From Ephydatia muelleri (Eukaryota > Porifera > Demospongiae > Spongillida > Spongillidae): 64,000 nucleotides of DNA. Shown in pieces: positions 52,887 to 64,000 of this stretch (its first letter is position 1; every line of letters begins with the position of its first letter). The notes under the pieces are model-generated. The model worked only from the letters and a program-made list of their open reading frames with translations, was not told the origin of the DNA and ran no database searches. The position numbers and the translations under genes were made by a program. The stretch lies in contig JABACO010000001.1 in the NCBI GenBank assembly GCA_013339895.1, positions 11,456,813-11,520,812 on the forward strand, given 5' to 3'.

Positions 52887-53340
52887 GTCCTCGCTGTGCA
52901 GTGTAGCATTTGGTTCAAGAGAAGATGTCCAAGTACAAGTACAAGTACAAGGTGAGACATTCCGATATCGACAACCTTGGTATACTAATAATTAAACTTA
53001 AATCTAATGATACATTCAGAACCCTTACATTGATTAATAGGGCTTCATTAGTGGTATATATTGAGTGTTTGGTTGGTAATGAATGCAAGCATAAACTTTT
53101 GTTCACTGGAGATGCTGATGGAGGAGATGTCATCAAGGCACTGGAAAGGGAAAAGCTATATTGCTCAAAACTTCCTGAGAGATATAAAAACCAAAAATAT
53201 TGGAGTCAGTACAAATGGAGGGAGATATGGACACTCAGATGATACAACCATACAATAATTATGTACAGAAAAACACCACATGTCACCTGCACTTCAACTA
53301 TAAACAAGATAAATATGATACCTGCAAAATTAAATATTTT
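52887..53340 (+). pseudogene. Decayed MBL-fold gene copy B
   Basis: Matches the CHAT-MBL gene (about 34960 on) with a large internal deletion: the GLCSVAF-like start jumps to LTLINRASLVVYIECLVGNE, CKHKLLFTGDADGGDVIKAL and EREKL, then breaks. The HxDxDH segment is lost. Confidence 0.85.
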
Positions 53341-53383
53341 TAGCCCTGGATCCCCAAAGCCCACGGATCGCCTGTGATGTACT

Positions 53384-54475
53384 ATGGTGACCAAGATGCA
53401 AATCAAAAAAAGGCCTATATAAATTGCCTATGTGACCGCCATTTTCATCAGAAAAAAATGGGACAAATTGATATTTCCCCTTTCAGTTAGTACATTAAAG
53501 GCTGAGGGACTGTGCAATGTTACATTTGGTCGAAGAGAAGATGTGCAAGTACAAGTACAAGGTGAGACATGCCAATATCAATCACCTTAGTATACTACTA
53601 ACACTCACAAGCATCATTACAAGTTGTTTTTAAAGCAAGAACCATAGCCAGTCATAGTAGTAGAGAACCTAACTGTAAAGGTATTTTGTGAACAACACGG
53701 AGGCAGTGCTTTGTTCAGCTGGAAAGAATGGAATGTTCTAATTGATGGTGGGCTTAACTCTACACTAGAAAAAAAAACCTTGTTTCCGTGATAAGATTTT
53801 CAAGCTTAATAAACTTGATTTGGTTGTTCTGACGCATGGGGATACTGACCATGTCAATGGATTGCATCCATTTTACTAAAAATAATTTGTTACAACAGCA
53901 GCTTTTTTTGCACAAAGACATGACAACACGTGGCTGGAGTCACTGCTTGTGAGTTATACAAATATGCTATAGACACTAAAATAGAATGCCTGGATAATAT
54001 TTCTCAACCATTTACATTGTCCAGTGAAGTAAAACGAACTTGAAATACAATTTAATCACCTACCACCACATGGTGATCTTATGAAGGAAGCTCTTGAAGA
54101 ACTTAAAGCTAACGACGCATCCAGGACCCTTACATGATTGAGTGTTTGGTTGATAATGAATGCAAGCATAGACTTTCGTTCACGGAGATGCTGATGGTGA
54201 AGATGTCATCAAGGCACTGAAAAGGGAAAAGCTATTGGACGAAACATTTGCATGTGTTGACATGCCCCATCATGGCAGCGACAAGAATAGTCCTCAATAC
54301 TTCCTGAGTAATATAAAATATTGGAGTCAGTGCAAATTTAAATGGAAAGAAATATGGACACCCAGATGAAAAAACCATGCAAGAATTATGTACTTATTTA
54401 TATGAAGACAAACATCACATGTCACCTGCGCTTCAATTATAAATATGATGCCTATATCAGGACCTGAAGATGGCT
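53384..54475 (+). pseudogene. Decayed MBL-fold gene copy C
   Basis: Colinear with 34807-35960 of the CHAT-MBL gene: tactatggtgaccaagatgc at the start, then a WKEWNVLIDGG equivalent, VVLTHGDTDHVNG, MPHHGSDKN and a degraded tail. Many stops and indels. It tells which parts of the family are homologous and confirms that the MBL part follows the caspase-like part in the ancestor. Confidence 0.88.
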
Positions 54476-54643
54476 TGAGCACTTCTACATGGTTTAGCAC
54501 AAATACATGCATTTACAAAAAGATTCAATGTGAAGTACGCTCAATCGGAAAGAGTACTAATTGCAATCGTCGAGGATGGCGCCATCATCGCTTCAATTCT
54601 GGTACTCTGTCGCGGTGTATATATGCGGATGGCCTCACAGTTG

Positions 54644-54925
54644 TCATGCATGAGCAAAAAGCAGTATACATGTATTTATCCACTTCAGCCCACTAAATGA
54701 CCTTTCCGCTGAGCATGTTGTGATGGGGAAAGTGCAACTAATACTGACTGATAAGGGCTCTAATGTTGAGATACATTGAAGTGATGGAGAGCCACTGATG
54801 CAGGGGGTATATGGCAAGCTGCTTTCCTCATGCTGTTGTCGTTGCTGTTTCCGCTTCATTTGACAGCAATTATGCAGCACATGTGAATGCAATCTGGTGT
54901 GGCTATCTGCAAACTTCATAACCAT
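54644..54925 (-). pseudogene. hAT transposase C-terminal fragment
   Basis: Minus-strand frame contains LQCISTLEPLSVSISCTFPI followed by TTCSAERSFSGLKWINT, the hAT C-terminal dimerisation signature. No inverted repeats identified. Confidence 0.65.
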
Positions 54926-56437
54926 ATACCTGTATAGCGCTAAACTCTTAATACGTCCGAGAGTTCACTAAGACTGAAGGCACGATGGATAATCCTACAA
55001 AAGTGGTTTCATGGTGTTTTGTAAACCTAAGGCTTGATTACATCTCGACAAGTGCTGATGTGTGACATACCACACCAGCACATCCTCCTTCAACACGTCC
55101 CAGCGGAAGTTATGCAGCTTGTCCATAGCTGCGGCCTGCCAAAAGAGCCATCATACCTCAAGGCTGCTGCCATCGGGTGCGAAGAGCTGGCAGATGATGT
55201 GTTGGTACTTCACCAGCTCAAGAGCAGTTTGGGCGCAATCTGAATGCAATATTTCCAAGCTTCCATCATGCAGGAGTTGAGAACTGAGACCTGTTGCCTG
55301 GTGCTGCCCTTCTTAGCCACCTGGCCAACTAGCAACAATAATAGGGGAAGGAGTTGGTCAACTGAGCCGTAGTCAAGGCTATGACTGGAGTGCTGCACAC
55401 ATGAAATTACTTTTATATGGATGCGAACCTGTGAACATATCAACAACAGTTTGGGATGATTTTTGATTGGATAAGGGATTTAGGGGTAAGACACCCTGCA
55501 TTGGGCACTAATGCCAAGCTTAGGATTGATTAGGATCATTCATTGAATGCATCTGTAGAAACATATGCTTACATCTCAGCCTTAGCAGCAGACATGCACT
55601 GTACCTAGTACCCATAGAAAGCTTAGTAATACTGTGACATAGACTGGTCATGTGCATTAAACTTGCTTTACTACACCTGTACCTAAACTCTACCTTAGGA
55701 TGCATTCATGTACTCTGTGTGAGCTCAAAATTGTGTGGGCAAAAGGAGACCAAAGTTACTGTGAAGTGGTACAGATGCCACATAGCTGAGTGGGGGAGGG
55801 GGGGCATAAAGAGTGATGAGCAGATGAGCAATACGACAAATAGGAAAGCATTATTACATGTTTCTCCACTGACCAGAGAAAGATGATGTGAGTGCGTAGG
55901 AACTTTTAAGAAACTTTACACATGTTGCGGTAAAATATACAACATGTGCAATGTATGTGTACCTCTAGAGGACTATGAAGACATGATGTACGTACAAATG
56001 ATCAATCCTATGGTAACTATGCACATATAGAGGACCAATCCTTTGGGGACATGATGCACGTACAGTGAGCCAATTCTATATGTCGCCATACACCTATGTA
56101 CATGTGAGGGCTCTATGTCATGTATGAAGAACCATCTATATGGGAAACTCAGCCTGCACAGAGAGGAGTTGTTATAAGGAATGCTTCTAAAGGCAACAAT
56201 GCCAATGATTAAACTAAGAGAGTACAGAAGCTCAGTACATAAAACCCCCCTCAAAAATGCACACAGTTAAATGGTAGAATGCACGTGCATGTGGTGTGAG
56301 AGTGTGTCATCATCATCAGACTGGTTTATTGTGTGCCACAACAAGTAATGTATTCGTGAGTGTTGTGTATAAGAATATGTCATACGATGGTGTACATGAA
56401 GAACATGTGGCTCGTTTCTGACCACACCCACACGTAC
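54926..56437. other. Region expected to hold the PLBD C-terminal exons; none found
   Basis: Short frames on the minus strand (55446-55210) show no known domain. No exon matching the missing C-terminal half of the phospholipase B-like gene is visible. Confidence 0.5.
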
Positions 56438-58449
56438 GTAGAATGGGCAGCAAACACATCTTCGTAACCAGGAAGGACCTTGATCAATGCAGAGCAGTGT
56501 CCAGAGGCCAGGTACTGCAGTCGGTATACAGAATCCATGAAATGAGCTCACACACATTTGTGCTACAAATTGTGTGGTGATCGACGTACAAAGTCCAGCT
56601 CCTCTTTGCTCATGGTGGCCAGGTCAGGTCTGCGACCGGGGGAAATGTAACTCAGGATGTCCCAGAAGTCTCCACCCCCACACAGGAAGTCAAAGGCAAA
56701 CGTATCCAGTTGCTATATACACGTGAAGTGTGGAAATTGAAAGTAATATCATGGCAAATCGAAAGTGAACAACAACAGGAAAAGATGTGTTCAAACGAGT
56801 GCTGCTCACAGAGATACACACCTGGTTAGGCGGCGCCACCATGTTATAGCCATAGACCAAACCTTCAGGAGGAAAAAACTAAGCTATAATGAAGCCATAA
56901 CATGCCTGATGACCAGACCTTCAAATTGGGCATATATGAGGCCCATATAGTACCAGTAGGCAGACTGGTTAGATGACATCATCTCTACCATCCAAGTGCG
57001 CTGGGGGTGGGGTGGGGGGAGAGAGAGAGAGAGAGAGAGAAGAGAAGAGAAGAGAGAGAGAGAAGAGAGGAGAGAGAGGAGGTGAGAGAGGGAGGAGAAA
57101 GAGAGAGCCATCACAGCTGCACGTATAAAACCAATACTGTATTTGCATTTTTGTGCCGACACTCCTAAAATTCGCTGTTCATGTGTACAAGTGTATCTTA
57201 ATGTGTAACACATATGAATCTATTTCATTAAACACAACAATGCAAAAGGTTCAATGTAATACATGATGTAATGGTGACATATTATTACATTATTCATTAA
57301 TTATTACTAGGTGGAGGTTATTGAAGTAACAAGACCTGAGTACAAACTCTCAAATGTTACAACGATATTATTTTTCCAAGCCACTTAATTTCTCATTTCG
57401 TGAGACAGCACTACATGTACCTGTGTCTCCAGGAACTCCTTAACCCTCTTCACTTCATGCACTACATGTACCTGTGTCTCCAGGAACTCCTTAACCTTCT
57501 TCACTTCATGGACGGTGCAGCCATCAAAGAAGGTGTAATTCAAATTCACAAAATTATAGTAGGTGTCACTGTAGGAAGAACATATATTGTACAACAGCCA
57601 AATCTATAGCTACATACAGTCAATCTGTTGGTGTATATTGCTATACATTCAGCGCAAGAATCTACTGCTGTCCCTAACATTTTAGCTTCAAAAAAAAAAA
57701 AAAAAAAAAAGGTAACTGACAGACCTCTGAGTGAGGGCTCCTTCAAGCACGCCCGCCGCCATCGCCAGCTGATAATCAGTCATTGTGTTGTTGGAGTACC
57801 CGGCTGCAATGTTCAGCACCCCCCAGCTGCAGTGCAGACACACGAGTCATCAGATACACGTTGGGGGTGTGTGTGTGTGTGCATGGTTACGAGCATGCAC
57901 GTACCCACCCCTAGGGTTGCACGTTAATACGGCACACTCCACACTCTCGGACGTACCCAGTAGTGTTGGAAGTTGAGTCATCATAGGAGCCATACACGGC
58001 ACCGTTCTGATGGTCGATGACATCAGGGACGAATGTGTAGTGAGGCTGAGTACTGGATGAAGAAAAGAGTGGTGAAGGAGGGGACTAGCCTGGGGACCAA
58101 ATCCATCAGTTTTACAACCAATCAGTCGGGTCCCTAGACTAGGGGGTGGACCAAAGCGTTTATTTTGATCAAATTGCACGTGTCCTGTACATCAGTGAAA
58201 AAGAACACCCACATTAGTGCGATCGAATGTCATGCAGAGCCGACTAATCGCGGATGCATAAACTTCCTTAGACACATCCATCAACCTAATCCCTATAGCT
58301 AAAGTAAAGTGTACAAATAACAAAAAATGCCTCTCAGCTCTACATTCAAAGCATTACACGCACCTTGAGAACAAAACGGTGCCTTTCAAGGCTAGCACGG
58401 ACGACGTTACGTCTAGCGCAATAAGTAATACGAGCAACAGTTTGTCCAT
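56438..58449 (-). CDS. PLBD1: Phospholipase B-like protein (PLBD1-like), 3' part missing
   Basis: Eight exons: 58449-58364, 58052-57957, 57826-57725, 57568-57472, 57000-56919, 56862-56822, 56712-56590, 56514-56438, with consistent phases. The start ATG gives a signal peptide (MDKLLLVLLIALDVTSSVLA), fitting a lysosomal or secreted Ntn-type hydrolase of the phospholipase B family. Seen: GAVYGSYDDSTSNTTGWGVL, LAMAAGVLEGALTQ, FFDGCTVHEVKKVKEFLETQ, YWYYMGLIYAQFEGLVYGYN and GHCSALIKVLPGYEDVFAAH, the Cys being the autoprocessing nucleophile. GHCSALIKVLPG is closer to PLBD1 than PLBD2. The open frame ends at a GTACGT donor at 56437. The C-terminal half is not found in the next 1.5 kb, so the gene is truncated, rearranged or misassembled. 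Confidence 0.87.
57001..57106. repeat. GA-rich microsatellite (minus-strand polypyrimidine)
   Basis: (ag)n tract directly upstream, on the minus strand, of the PLBD exon 5 acceptor. It supplies an extended polypyrimidine tract. Confidence 0.85.
57421..57522 (-). repeat. 51-bp tandem duplication spanning a splice donor
   Basis: The end of PLBD exon 4 plus its donor (gtgaag(a/g)(a/g)ggttaaggagtt ... cag|gtacatg) is duplicated once. The second copy lies 51 bases (17 codons) further on with the same donor. Confidence 0.9.
58086..58143. mobile_element. Small element with tagcctggggacc / ggtccctagacta ends
   Basis: Imperfect inverted ends related to the 66-bp palindrome at 37604-37669. It lies in PLBD intron 1. 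Target duplication unclear. Confidence 0.55.
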
Positions 58450-59500
58450 AGCTAGTGCGGTTCAAAGCCACGCCCCTTACACACGTGATTTGTGTGACGT
58501 ACACTTTTAACGCCCGCATACCATGAATTATTATTATACAGCTCGTGTGTGTCAGGCCTGCAGGCTTGCTAACAGGACCACAGTAGCAGTTACAGTGTAT
58601 GTCGATCGATGAGCCACGATAAATTATTATTATATGGCTTCAAACCTGATGACATGTGGAAACTGCCAACTGTCCGTAAATACAAATTATGATTATGTTA
58701 CATGCAGATGCGCATGGTAATACTGTAAATACGTCATGACACGCTGCAAAAATGTATAATCTTGTAATTCAAACACTAATGCAATAGACTCAGGTACTTG
58801 AATAAATTGCGTATGCGTAGGCGGAAACTGGTGATCTAAATTCCGTCGAAAATTGTGACCGTATTTTGGATTGCTCTACGAGTGCTCGTGAAGATACACG
58901 TTTTGTAAAGTTATTTGGAATGTACTTAGGACTTTATTACTAGATTAAAGAAGAGAGAGGGTTGCACAATACACTAATGGTGTCTAAATGTAAGGCAGCA
59001 TACGGCGTAGTTGTGTGTGCCACGTTGATTTCTATAGTAACCTATCGCGATTAGCCACTCCCTAGTTTGTTAAGGTGCCAACTTGAGGAAGCGTTTGCCA
59101 TGTTTATTGGGTCTTAGTCTATATCAGGAAACAATTTCATGAGCTTTGGATGGTGCCCAAGGGTCCATTTAATGGCACAGGTGTGAATTGCTTAGGAATT
59201 GACATAATACTGCTTAACCTGGTATTTCAGTGTTAGAGCCCTGTGAATTAAACTTAATTTTTGTATTTTCAATGCATAGATAATCTATTTTGTTTGTGTG
59301 CCAAAGAGTTTTGTGATAGCTCTATTTAATACACACCAAATTTGTCAAGGTGCGCGTTAGTTATTGAAACTATTTTATAGCATGGATCCTCATGTCATTA
59401 AAAACAGCTGTATTGTGATATGATGGTGCCCACACAGCGTACTTTTCAAGGCAATATATTCATGTTAGTGTATCCTAGCTATGCATTAACATTGAGAAAT
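58450..59500. other. PLBD upstream region
   Basis: No gene seen; AT-rich. Confidence 0.45.
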
Positions 59501-59526
59501 GCATGCTATTTGTATCGCTGTTTAGA

Positions 59527-60960
59527 ATGAGAACTGTTAACGATCTTAAGAATCAGTTTCAAATGTTCAAAAATGACATTGATGACCATTACAAACTGCT
59601 AGTATTAAGTGATTTACAAGTTGGTGAAATAATGTATAATGGTAAAGATATAACACTTCTTGGGACTCCACAACCATCAACAGAGAACATATTAATGAAA
59701 TACATATAAGTTTTTCAACAGTACCACCAAAATCATATGTGTTAAGCTTTAAGATCCATTGCTGGAGGTACAACTGAAGACTATGTATCTCATATTTGTG
59801 ATTCCATTAACTCTATCATAACTACATATGCTAGATACACTAGAGTAGACTATCTTCCTGCCATGTCCAGCATTATTAAACATTTGAAGAACACCCTCAG
59901 TGATAGAGTTGCAGTTAATCACTGAGTAGTGCAACAGCTAAAAACTGCATTTGAAACAGAATGATTAGAACTAAAGTGCATATCCATCCGCTTGATGGGA
60001 TCACAAAAAAGTGTACAAATATTTTAAAGGAGTATGACAATCATAATAATATTACAAGTGACACATTTGGTAGGGACTGCTGTGCTGTGAATTTTATTAT
60101 TGCCATGAACAAAATTAGATTTAAGCAAGGCAAAGAAGACCCATCAGGTTTTAAGCAATTTTTGCGACAACATAATATCAAACCAAGTATTATAATTCGG
60201 TATGTGGGTAATTGTTTTCACATAATGTTTCATCTTGCTGGTGTTTTGTATTATCTAAGAGAAAAGGTTTTAATATATTTGGACAAAAGTTGTAATAATA
60301 CTACAACTTTATGAACATCACTGTTAAAAGACTTGAGAAATATGAATATTTTATTACAATTGCGTGCACTTGGAATCATTGGGAAAATGGTCACAGGACC
60401 ATGGATTCATGAACTATATACAAATGCAGGTATTTCAAACCTTGATAGCGTAAAGTATATAAAAATGTGTCTAGAAAATTTGAATGCATTAAAAGAGTCC
60501 CTTTGATGATGTTGCAGGCAAGGACTGATACTCTTGGTGTATCTTTGGATGTAGATTCTGATGCAGTGTTAAATGAACTACAAAATTCTGCTACAACGGA
60601 ACAAGATAAGATAGTATTAAACGGTATTCCAGTTCAGCTACTTGAAGGTATAATACATGTAATAAAGACACAGTTGCATGACTACCTTGAAGGTACTTTA
60701 GCTCATCTATCACCATCCATTGTTCCCCAAGCATATATTAAAGATTCAAAAGAAGGAGAACAGTTTAAGGAGGAAGATAGAAAAGAAGTTGCAATGTGTG
60801 GCAGAAAAGGAAGTGGATTTATCAAATGAGTTTCCAGATATCTCAGAATGTAAAAGGAATGTAATATTAAGCATTTTATCCAATGTGTCTGTTATTAATG
60901 ATCTGTATTTTGAACACCATGGTACATGGATCATCACAATGTGCTATACAATGGGCATAT
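59527..60960 (+). pseudogene. Decayed transposase-like gene
   Basis: Successive frames give MRTVNDLKNQFQMFKNDIDD, IAGGTTEDYVSHICDSINSI, YLPAMSSIIKHLKNTLSDRV, VHIHPLDGITKKCTNILKEY, SDTFGRDCCAVNFIIAMNKI, IIIRYVGNCFHIMFHLAGVL and LQLRALGIIGKMVTGPWIHE. The order and the HPLD, RYVGN, FHxxFHLAG and GPW phrases resemble a multicopy invertebrate protein family that looks like a DDE/hAT-related transposase (from memory, not certain). At least four frame breaks or stops, so not functional. Confidence 0.5.
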
Positions 60961-61560
60961 AATATGTGTAAAGCAATCAAAGAAGTCTCAAGTTCCTAAA
61001 GTAATTATTACATAGCGAAGAAGAAGGGGAGAACATTACAATATCACTATACTGACGGGCTATTGGCAGATTATATAATGGGAGACCTAAATTTGGATTT
61101 AATGTGTATTTGACTCTGTGAACCTTATAAAGAGTATCTATGTTGTATTTTATGCAATTATGGCATCACTAACTTGAATACTTTTACAGTAGCTGCATGG
61201 AGAAGTCAAGCGGTCACAGTTTTTTATAGCGCGGTCCATTCAAATTGCGTACATTGTTAGTCACCGGCGACGCAATGTTTGAAACGTTATAACTTTCGAA
61301 ATAGTAATCTGTTTTCTGTGGCAAAAGCATATTTTTGCTGCATTCAATTTGCTCTATTAGGCTGTGCATAAAAGTTCAAAGTTATATTAATTTTCAAAAA
61401 TTTATTAAAATACCTAATGTAATGCACGAAGAAGTGAGAAACCAATACCATTCTCAGGTGATAGAATGCCTTCATGTACACCCACTTCGGTCTGTTGTGA
61501 CCCCAAACATTCTCTGCAATGGTACATCTTACCTTTAGTGTCTCGGCAAAGATTGAGAAA
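60961..61560. other. No gene seen
   Basis: AT-rich. A phrase near 61285 (acgttataactttcgaaata) resembles one near 32900, probably a dispersed repeat. Confidence 0.4.
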
Positions 61561-62400
61561 GATGATTTTATTGCAGCTGTAGTAAGGTTATGTGTTTCTG
61601 AGGACACCATTGCTCCTTTCAATGATGCCACCCAGAATGCCCTTGCACCAAAAGCATCCCATACCACATCCTGACACCTGCATTCCACCTTCATCTAATC
61701 ATGACTCCTGCTCCTTGCTTTCTGTCTCTGAATAGGAAATGGCAAGACCAATCGGGTCTTTCCCCGATGGCTCAACAAGGGGTCCAGATACCACAATACC
61801 TCAAGGAGATGACTGGGCCTTCTGCTGGCCGGCATCGGAGGTAAATTGCTGCTTAAGCATTGTCTATTTTTTGGAAGCCTGCTATTCATGGCAAGGCTCC
61901 TCTCTCTCTCTGTCCCTTATTGTTTGGAACAAGATTGACTGCTTTGGAGAAATAGATGGAGGAGGCATAAGGCCAATCGCTGTTGGCTGTACTCTGCATT
62001 GTCTTGTTTCAAAATTGCTGGAAAAACAGGTTCACTTATGAAACGTCATCCTGCTCATCCCAAGACAACCAGGTTTTGGTATCAAAGGGGGTGCAGGAGC
62101 TGCAGTTCATGCTGTCAGATAGTACCTGCATTCCATGTCCACTGGCATGCTGTTTCTTAAACTACATTTCAGTAAAGCCTTCAATTCCATCAGATGTGAC
62201 AAGATGTTGTTAGCTGTGAGAAGCCAAGTCACTGAGCCCTACCCCCATGTGCAATCGGCCTACTGCTCTTCAACTTTTTGGGGAGACAAGGTAATCATGT
62301 CAGCAGAATATGTGCAGCAGAGGTCTCCTCTTTTGCATCCCTTTACTTGGCTTGATATTCAATCTAACCTCTGAACCTAAATACCAGGCTACTTGGATCA
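61560..62400 (+). pseudogene. Reverse-transcriptase domain remnant
   Basis: Frames give VSEDTIAPFNDAT-like sequence, FPDGSTRGPD, GGGIRPIAVGCTLHCLVSKL (RT motif), a decayed KAFNSIRCDKML and FWGDKVIMSAEYVQQ (decayed lead to the active site). Order matches the N-terminal half of the retroelement family represented by the C-terminal domains elsewhere in the window. Many breaks. Confidence 0.75.
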
Positions 62401-62479
62401 TGTCATTTTTGGAGGTAACATGTCTTTGAGGAAGATCAAGGAAAGACAGCCAAGTACTCCTGGTGTTTCTACAGCGCAA

Positions 62480-63080
62480 CACGGGTAAAGACAAAACCTG
62501 GCTGTCCTTCTATAATACGAGTACTTGGTCCTTTGATATATTCTCTACCTGACTAGCAACAGCACCTGCTGCCACAGTGGATGTGCTAGGTGAGAGGGAG
62601 CATAGGTATCCACACAGGTAGCATCTGATACAAAAAAATAAAGGTTTTCGCTCTTCCATATGACCATTGATGCCATGAGGATGTTTTCCTTCAGAGCGGT
62701 CGGTGGGTTCAAGTCTGGACTGAATCTGAGCAGTGGTCAGAGCTCAATGAATGATGTCATTCAGGGCAGCATATTGATGGTGACAGTTGTTGCACCGCAA
62801 TGATGGCAAGAGTATGGGCTGCCACCAAGGCAAAGACCAACTGCTACTCAGACTCTCCATTGTTAGACCCAGTGAAGAGTTCGGAACAGCAGGAAACCTG
62901 GCACCAGACTCACAGGCTTGTCCTAATATGGTTGCAGATATGGCCTCAACCCTTGCGTGTCTCATGCCTTTTGTGAGTGGGACGCATTGCTGATGGCCCT
63001 GTGACCATGGAGAGGTAGCTGTGTCCTGGTGGAGCAGGCCTGTGGTTTGGCAACGTGGTGGACAGACTTCAAATTATCCA
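62480..63080 (-). pseudogene. Retroelement C-terminal fragment (CHHCG type)
   Basis: Minus-strand frame MRHARVEAISATILGQACES continues to GARFPAVPNSSLGLTMESLS, with a shifted NCHHQYAALNDIIH and SRLEPTDRSEGKHPHG, equivalent to the element at 29640-30600. Opposite orientation to the RT remnant just to its left. Confidence 0.65.
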
Positions 63081-63119
63081 TGAACCAACCCCCTTCCCAT
63101 GATGGCCCTTGCCACAGGT

Positions 63120-63745
63120 CTCACTAAAAAACATGTTGAGACGACTGTATATATCAGTGACTATTTTTGGTGTGGGGGGATAGACTGGCTGATGGAAAGT
63201 AGAGATGCAAGGTGGTAGAAACACTATGGGCCTCTTTACCCTGATTACAATAGGTTTCTAGGCTTGGGGGACACATGTCCAACCCATGTCCTGGCAATTT
63301 CTGCAATTGGCTGCATTCTTCCTATTTTGTGTGGGCAGCAGATAAACTAGCTTCATTCAGGGCGACAAGGGTAAGTGGTGAGGTGACTGTGACATCAATG
63401 CCAGCTGTCATGCCTCTGTCTCAACCCTGAACAAGGATGTCTGCAGGGCGAGAGTTGATATGGCCTCTGGATAAACCATACCCCACTTCAACTCTCACTG
63501 AAAGATGGGCCAAAGACAAAAAATGGCAAAGATGTCACGAAAATGGTTGTGCTGTAAACAACCACATCTCCACTACATCTGCAAGAGGCTGCATGATGAC
63601 CTAGAGGGTCAAGTACGATGTTGGGACAAAGGGAACACAGGGAACTTCCAGAAGTATCAAGATGCAACCACATCCAAGGGCAAACCTGACATTCAGCTTT
63701 TAAAAATGTATTATTTTTAGTATTTTTAAGAGAATACATGAACAC
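63120..63745 (-). pseudogene. Retroelement C-terminal fragment (CSLCP type)
   Basis: Reads SSLCSLCPNIVLDPLGHHAA then SCRCSGDVVV, the zinc-knuckle-like part. It continues in broken frames to NCQDMGWTCVP and YSRLN near the low-coordinate end. Confidence 0.7.
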
Positions 63746-63811
63746 CTCCTATACATTATTATTATTGTAAATAATAGCATATTGCATATTTTATCATTCA
63801 TACATACACAG

Positions 63812-64000
63812 TCAGGATGGATGAAGTTTTCTTGCCAGGAGCGTCCTAGCAATGGCCTTGACTAGATGAAGGTTAAGCCTGCCGTATACATCCGCCACCA
63901 CTAATGCCTTTGGCCTGGAGTGGCTGATGGCAAGGTGGGAATCCCCCTGGGATACAAGCCTGGAGAGTGTTCCTTGAGCAACCTCACCCCAGTTGCCATA
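63812..64000 (-). pseudogene. Retroelement C-terminus running off the window edge
   Basis: Open frame entering from the right: YGNWGEVAQGTLSRLVSQGD, VVADVYGRLNLHLVKAIART, LLARKLHPS, then stop at 63812. It may belong to a longer element beyond the window. Confidence 0.7.

Noticed and set aside
55034..55450. Overlapping frames on both strands
   Set aside because: No recognisable domain and stops in each frame; not reported as a gene.

Overview
This window looks like nuclear DNA of an invertebrate animal, most likely an early-branching one such as a sponge. The evidence is intron-rich genes with GT-AG splice sites and clear orthologues of animal proteins (FBXL5, DYRK2, OTUD5, a phospholipase B-like protein). 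CA/TG and CT microsatellites are long, tacatgta motifs are frequent, and there are many decayed transposable elements. The exact taxon cannot be fixed from the sequence alone. The window contains one run of exactly 1000 N (25419-26418).

Left third (1-21 kb) is ordinary gene space. FBXL5 (+, 1172-8401, seven exons with all phases closing) encodes an iron-sensing F-box protein. It converges on DYRK2 (-, 10498-12383, one long exon with three single-base frame breaks). OTUD5 (-, 12707-20997, ten exons) lies directly upstream of DYRK2. Introns carry microsatellites and minisatellites, including a 26-bp array in FBXL5 and a 33/38-bp array in OTUD5.

Middle (21-44 kb) is accessory and repeat-rich. 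It holds palindromic MITEs (two with 9-bp target duplications), a roughly 0.8-kb DNA transposon, retroelement C-terminal and RT remnants, degenerate RING-finger genes and a broken RS-rich gene. It also holds the most interesting gene of the window: a predicted fusion of a caspase/CHAT-like domain with a ComEC-type metallo-beta-lactamase fold (33524-36028). A second unusual gene follows at 44702-46582: an intron-poor P-loop NTPase with a C-terminal PD-(D/E)XK-like nuclease signature.

Right third (46-64 kb) contains a deleted hAT transposon with intact ends, two tandem retroelement domains, and two decayed copies of the metallo-beta-lactamase gene (52.9-54.5 kb). It also contains an eight-exon phospholipase B-like gene (-, 56438-58449) whose C-terminal half is not found, and a graveyard of transposase and retroelement fragments to the edge.

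How the parts fit: the left genes are unrelated housekeeping or regulatory genes (iron-dependent ubiquitylation, kinase signalling, deubiquitylation). The 33-55 kb interval could be a small conflict/immunity-type island (protease-like + MBL fold, NTPase + nuclease, RING proteins) embedded in mobile elements; that is inference. Many coding frame breaks fall in homopolymers. A 1.2-kb segment assembled twice around the N gap differs by the same kind of indels, so several breaks are probably consensus errors rather than real mutations.
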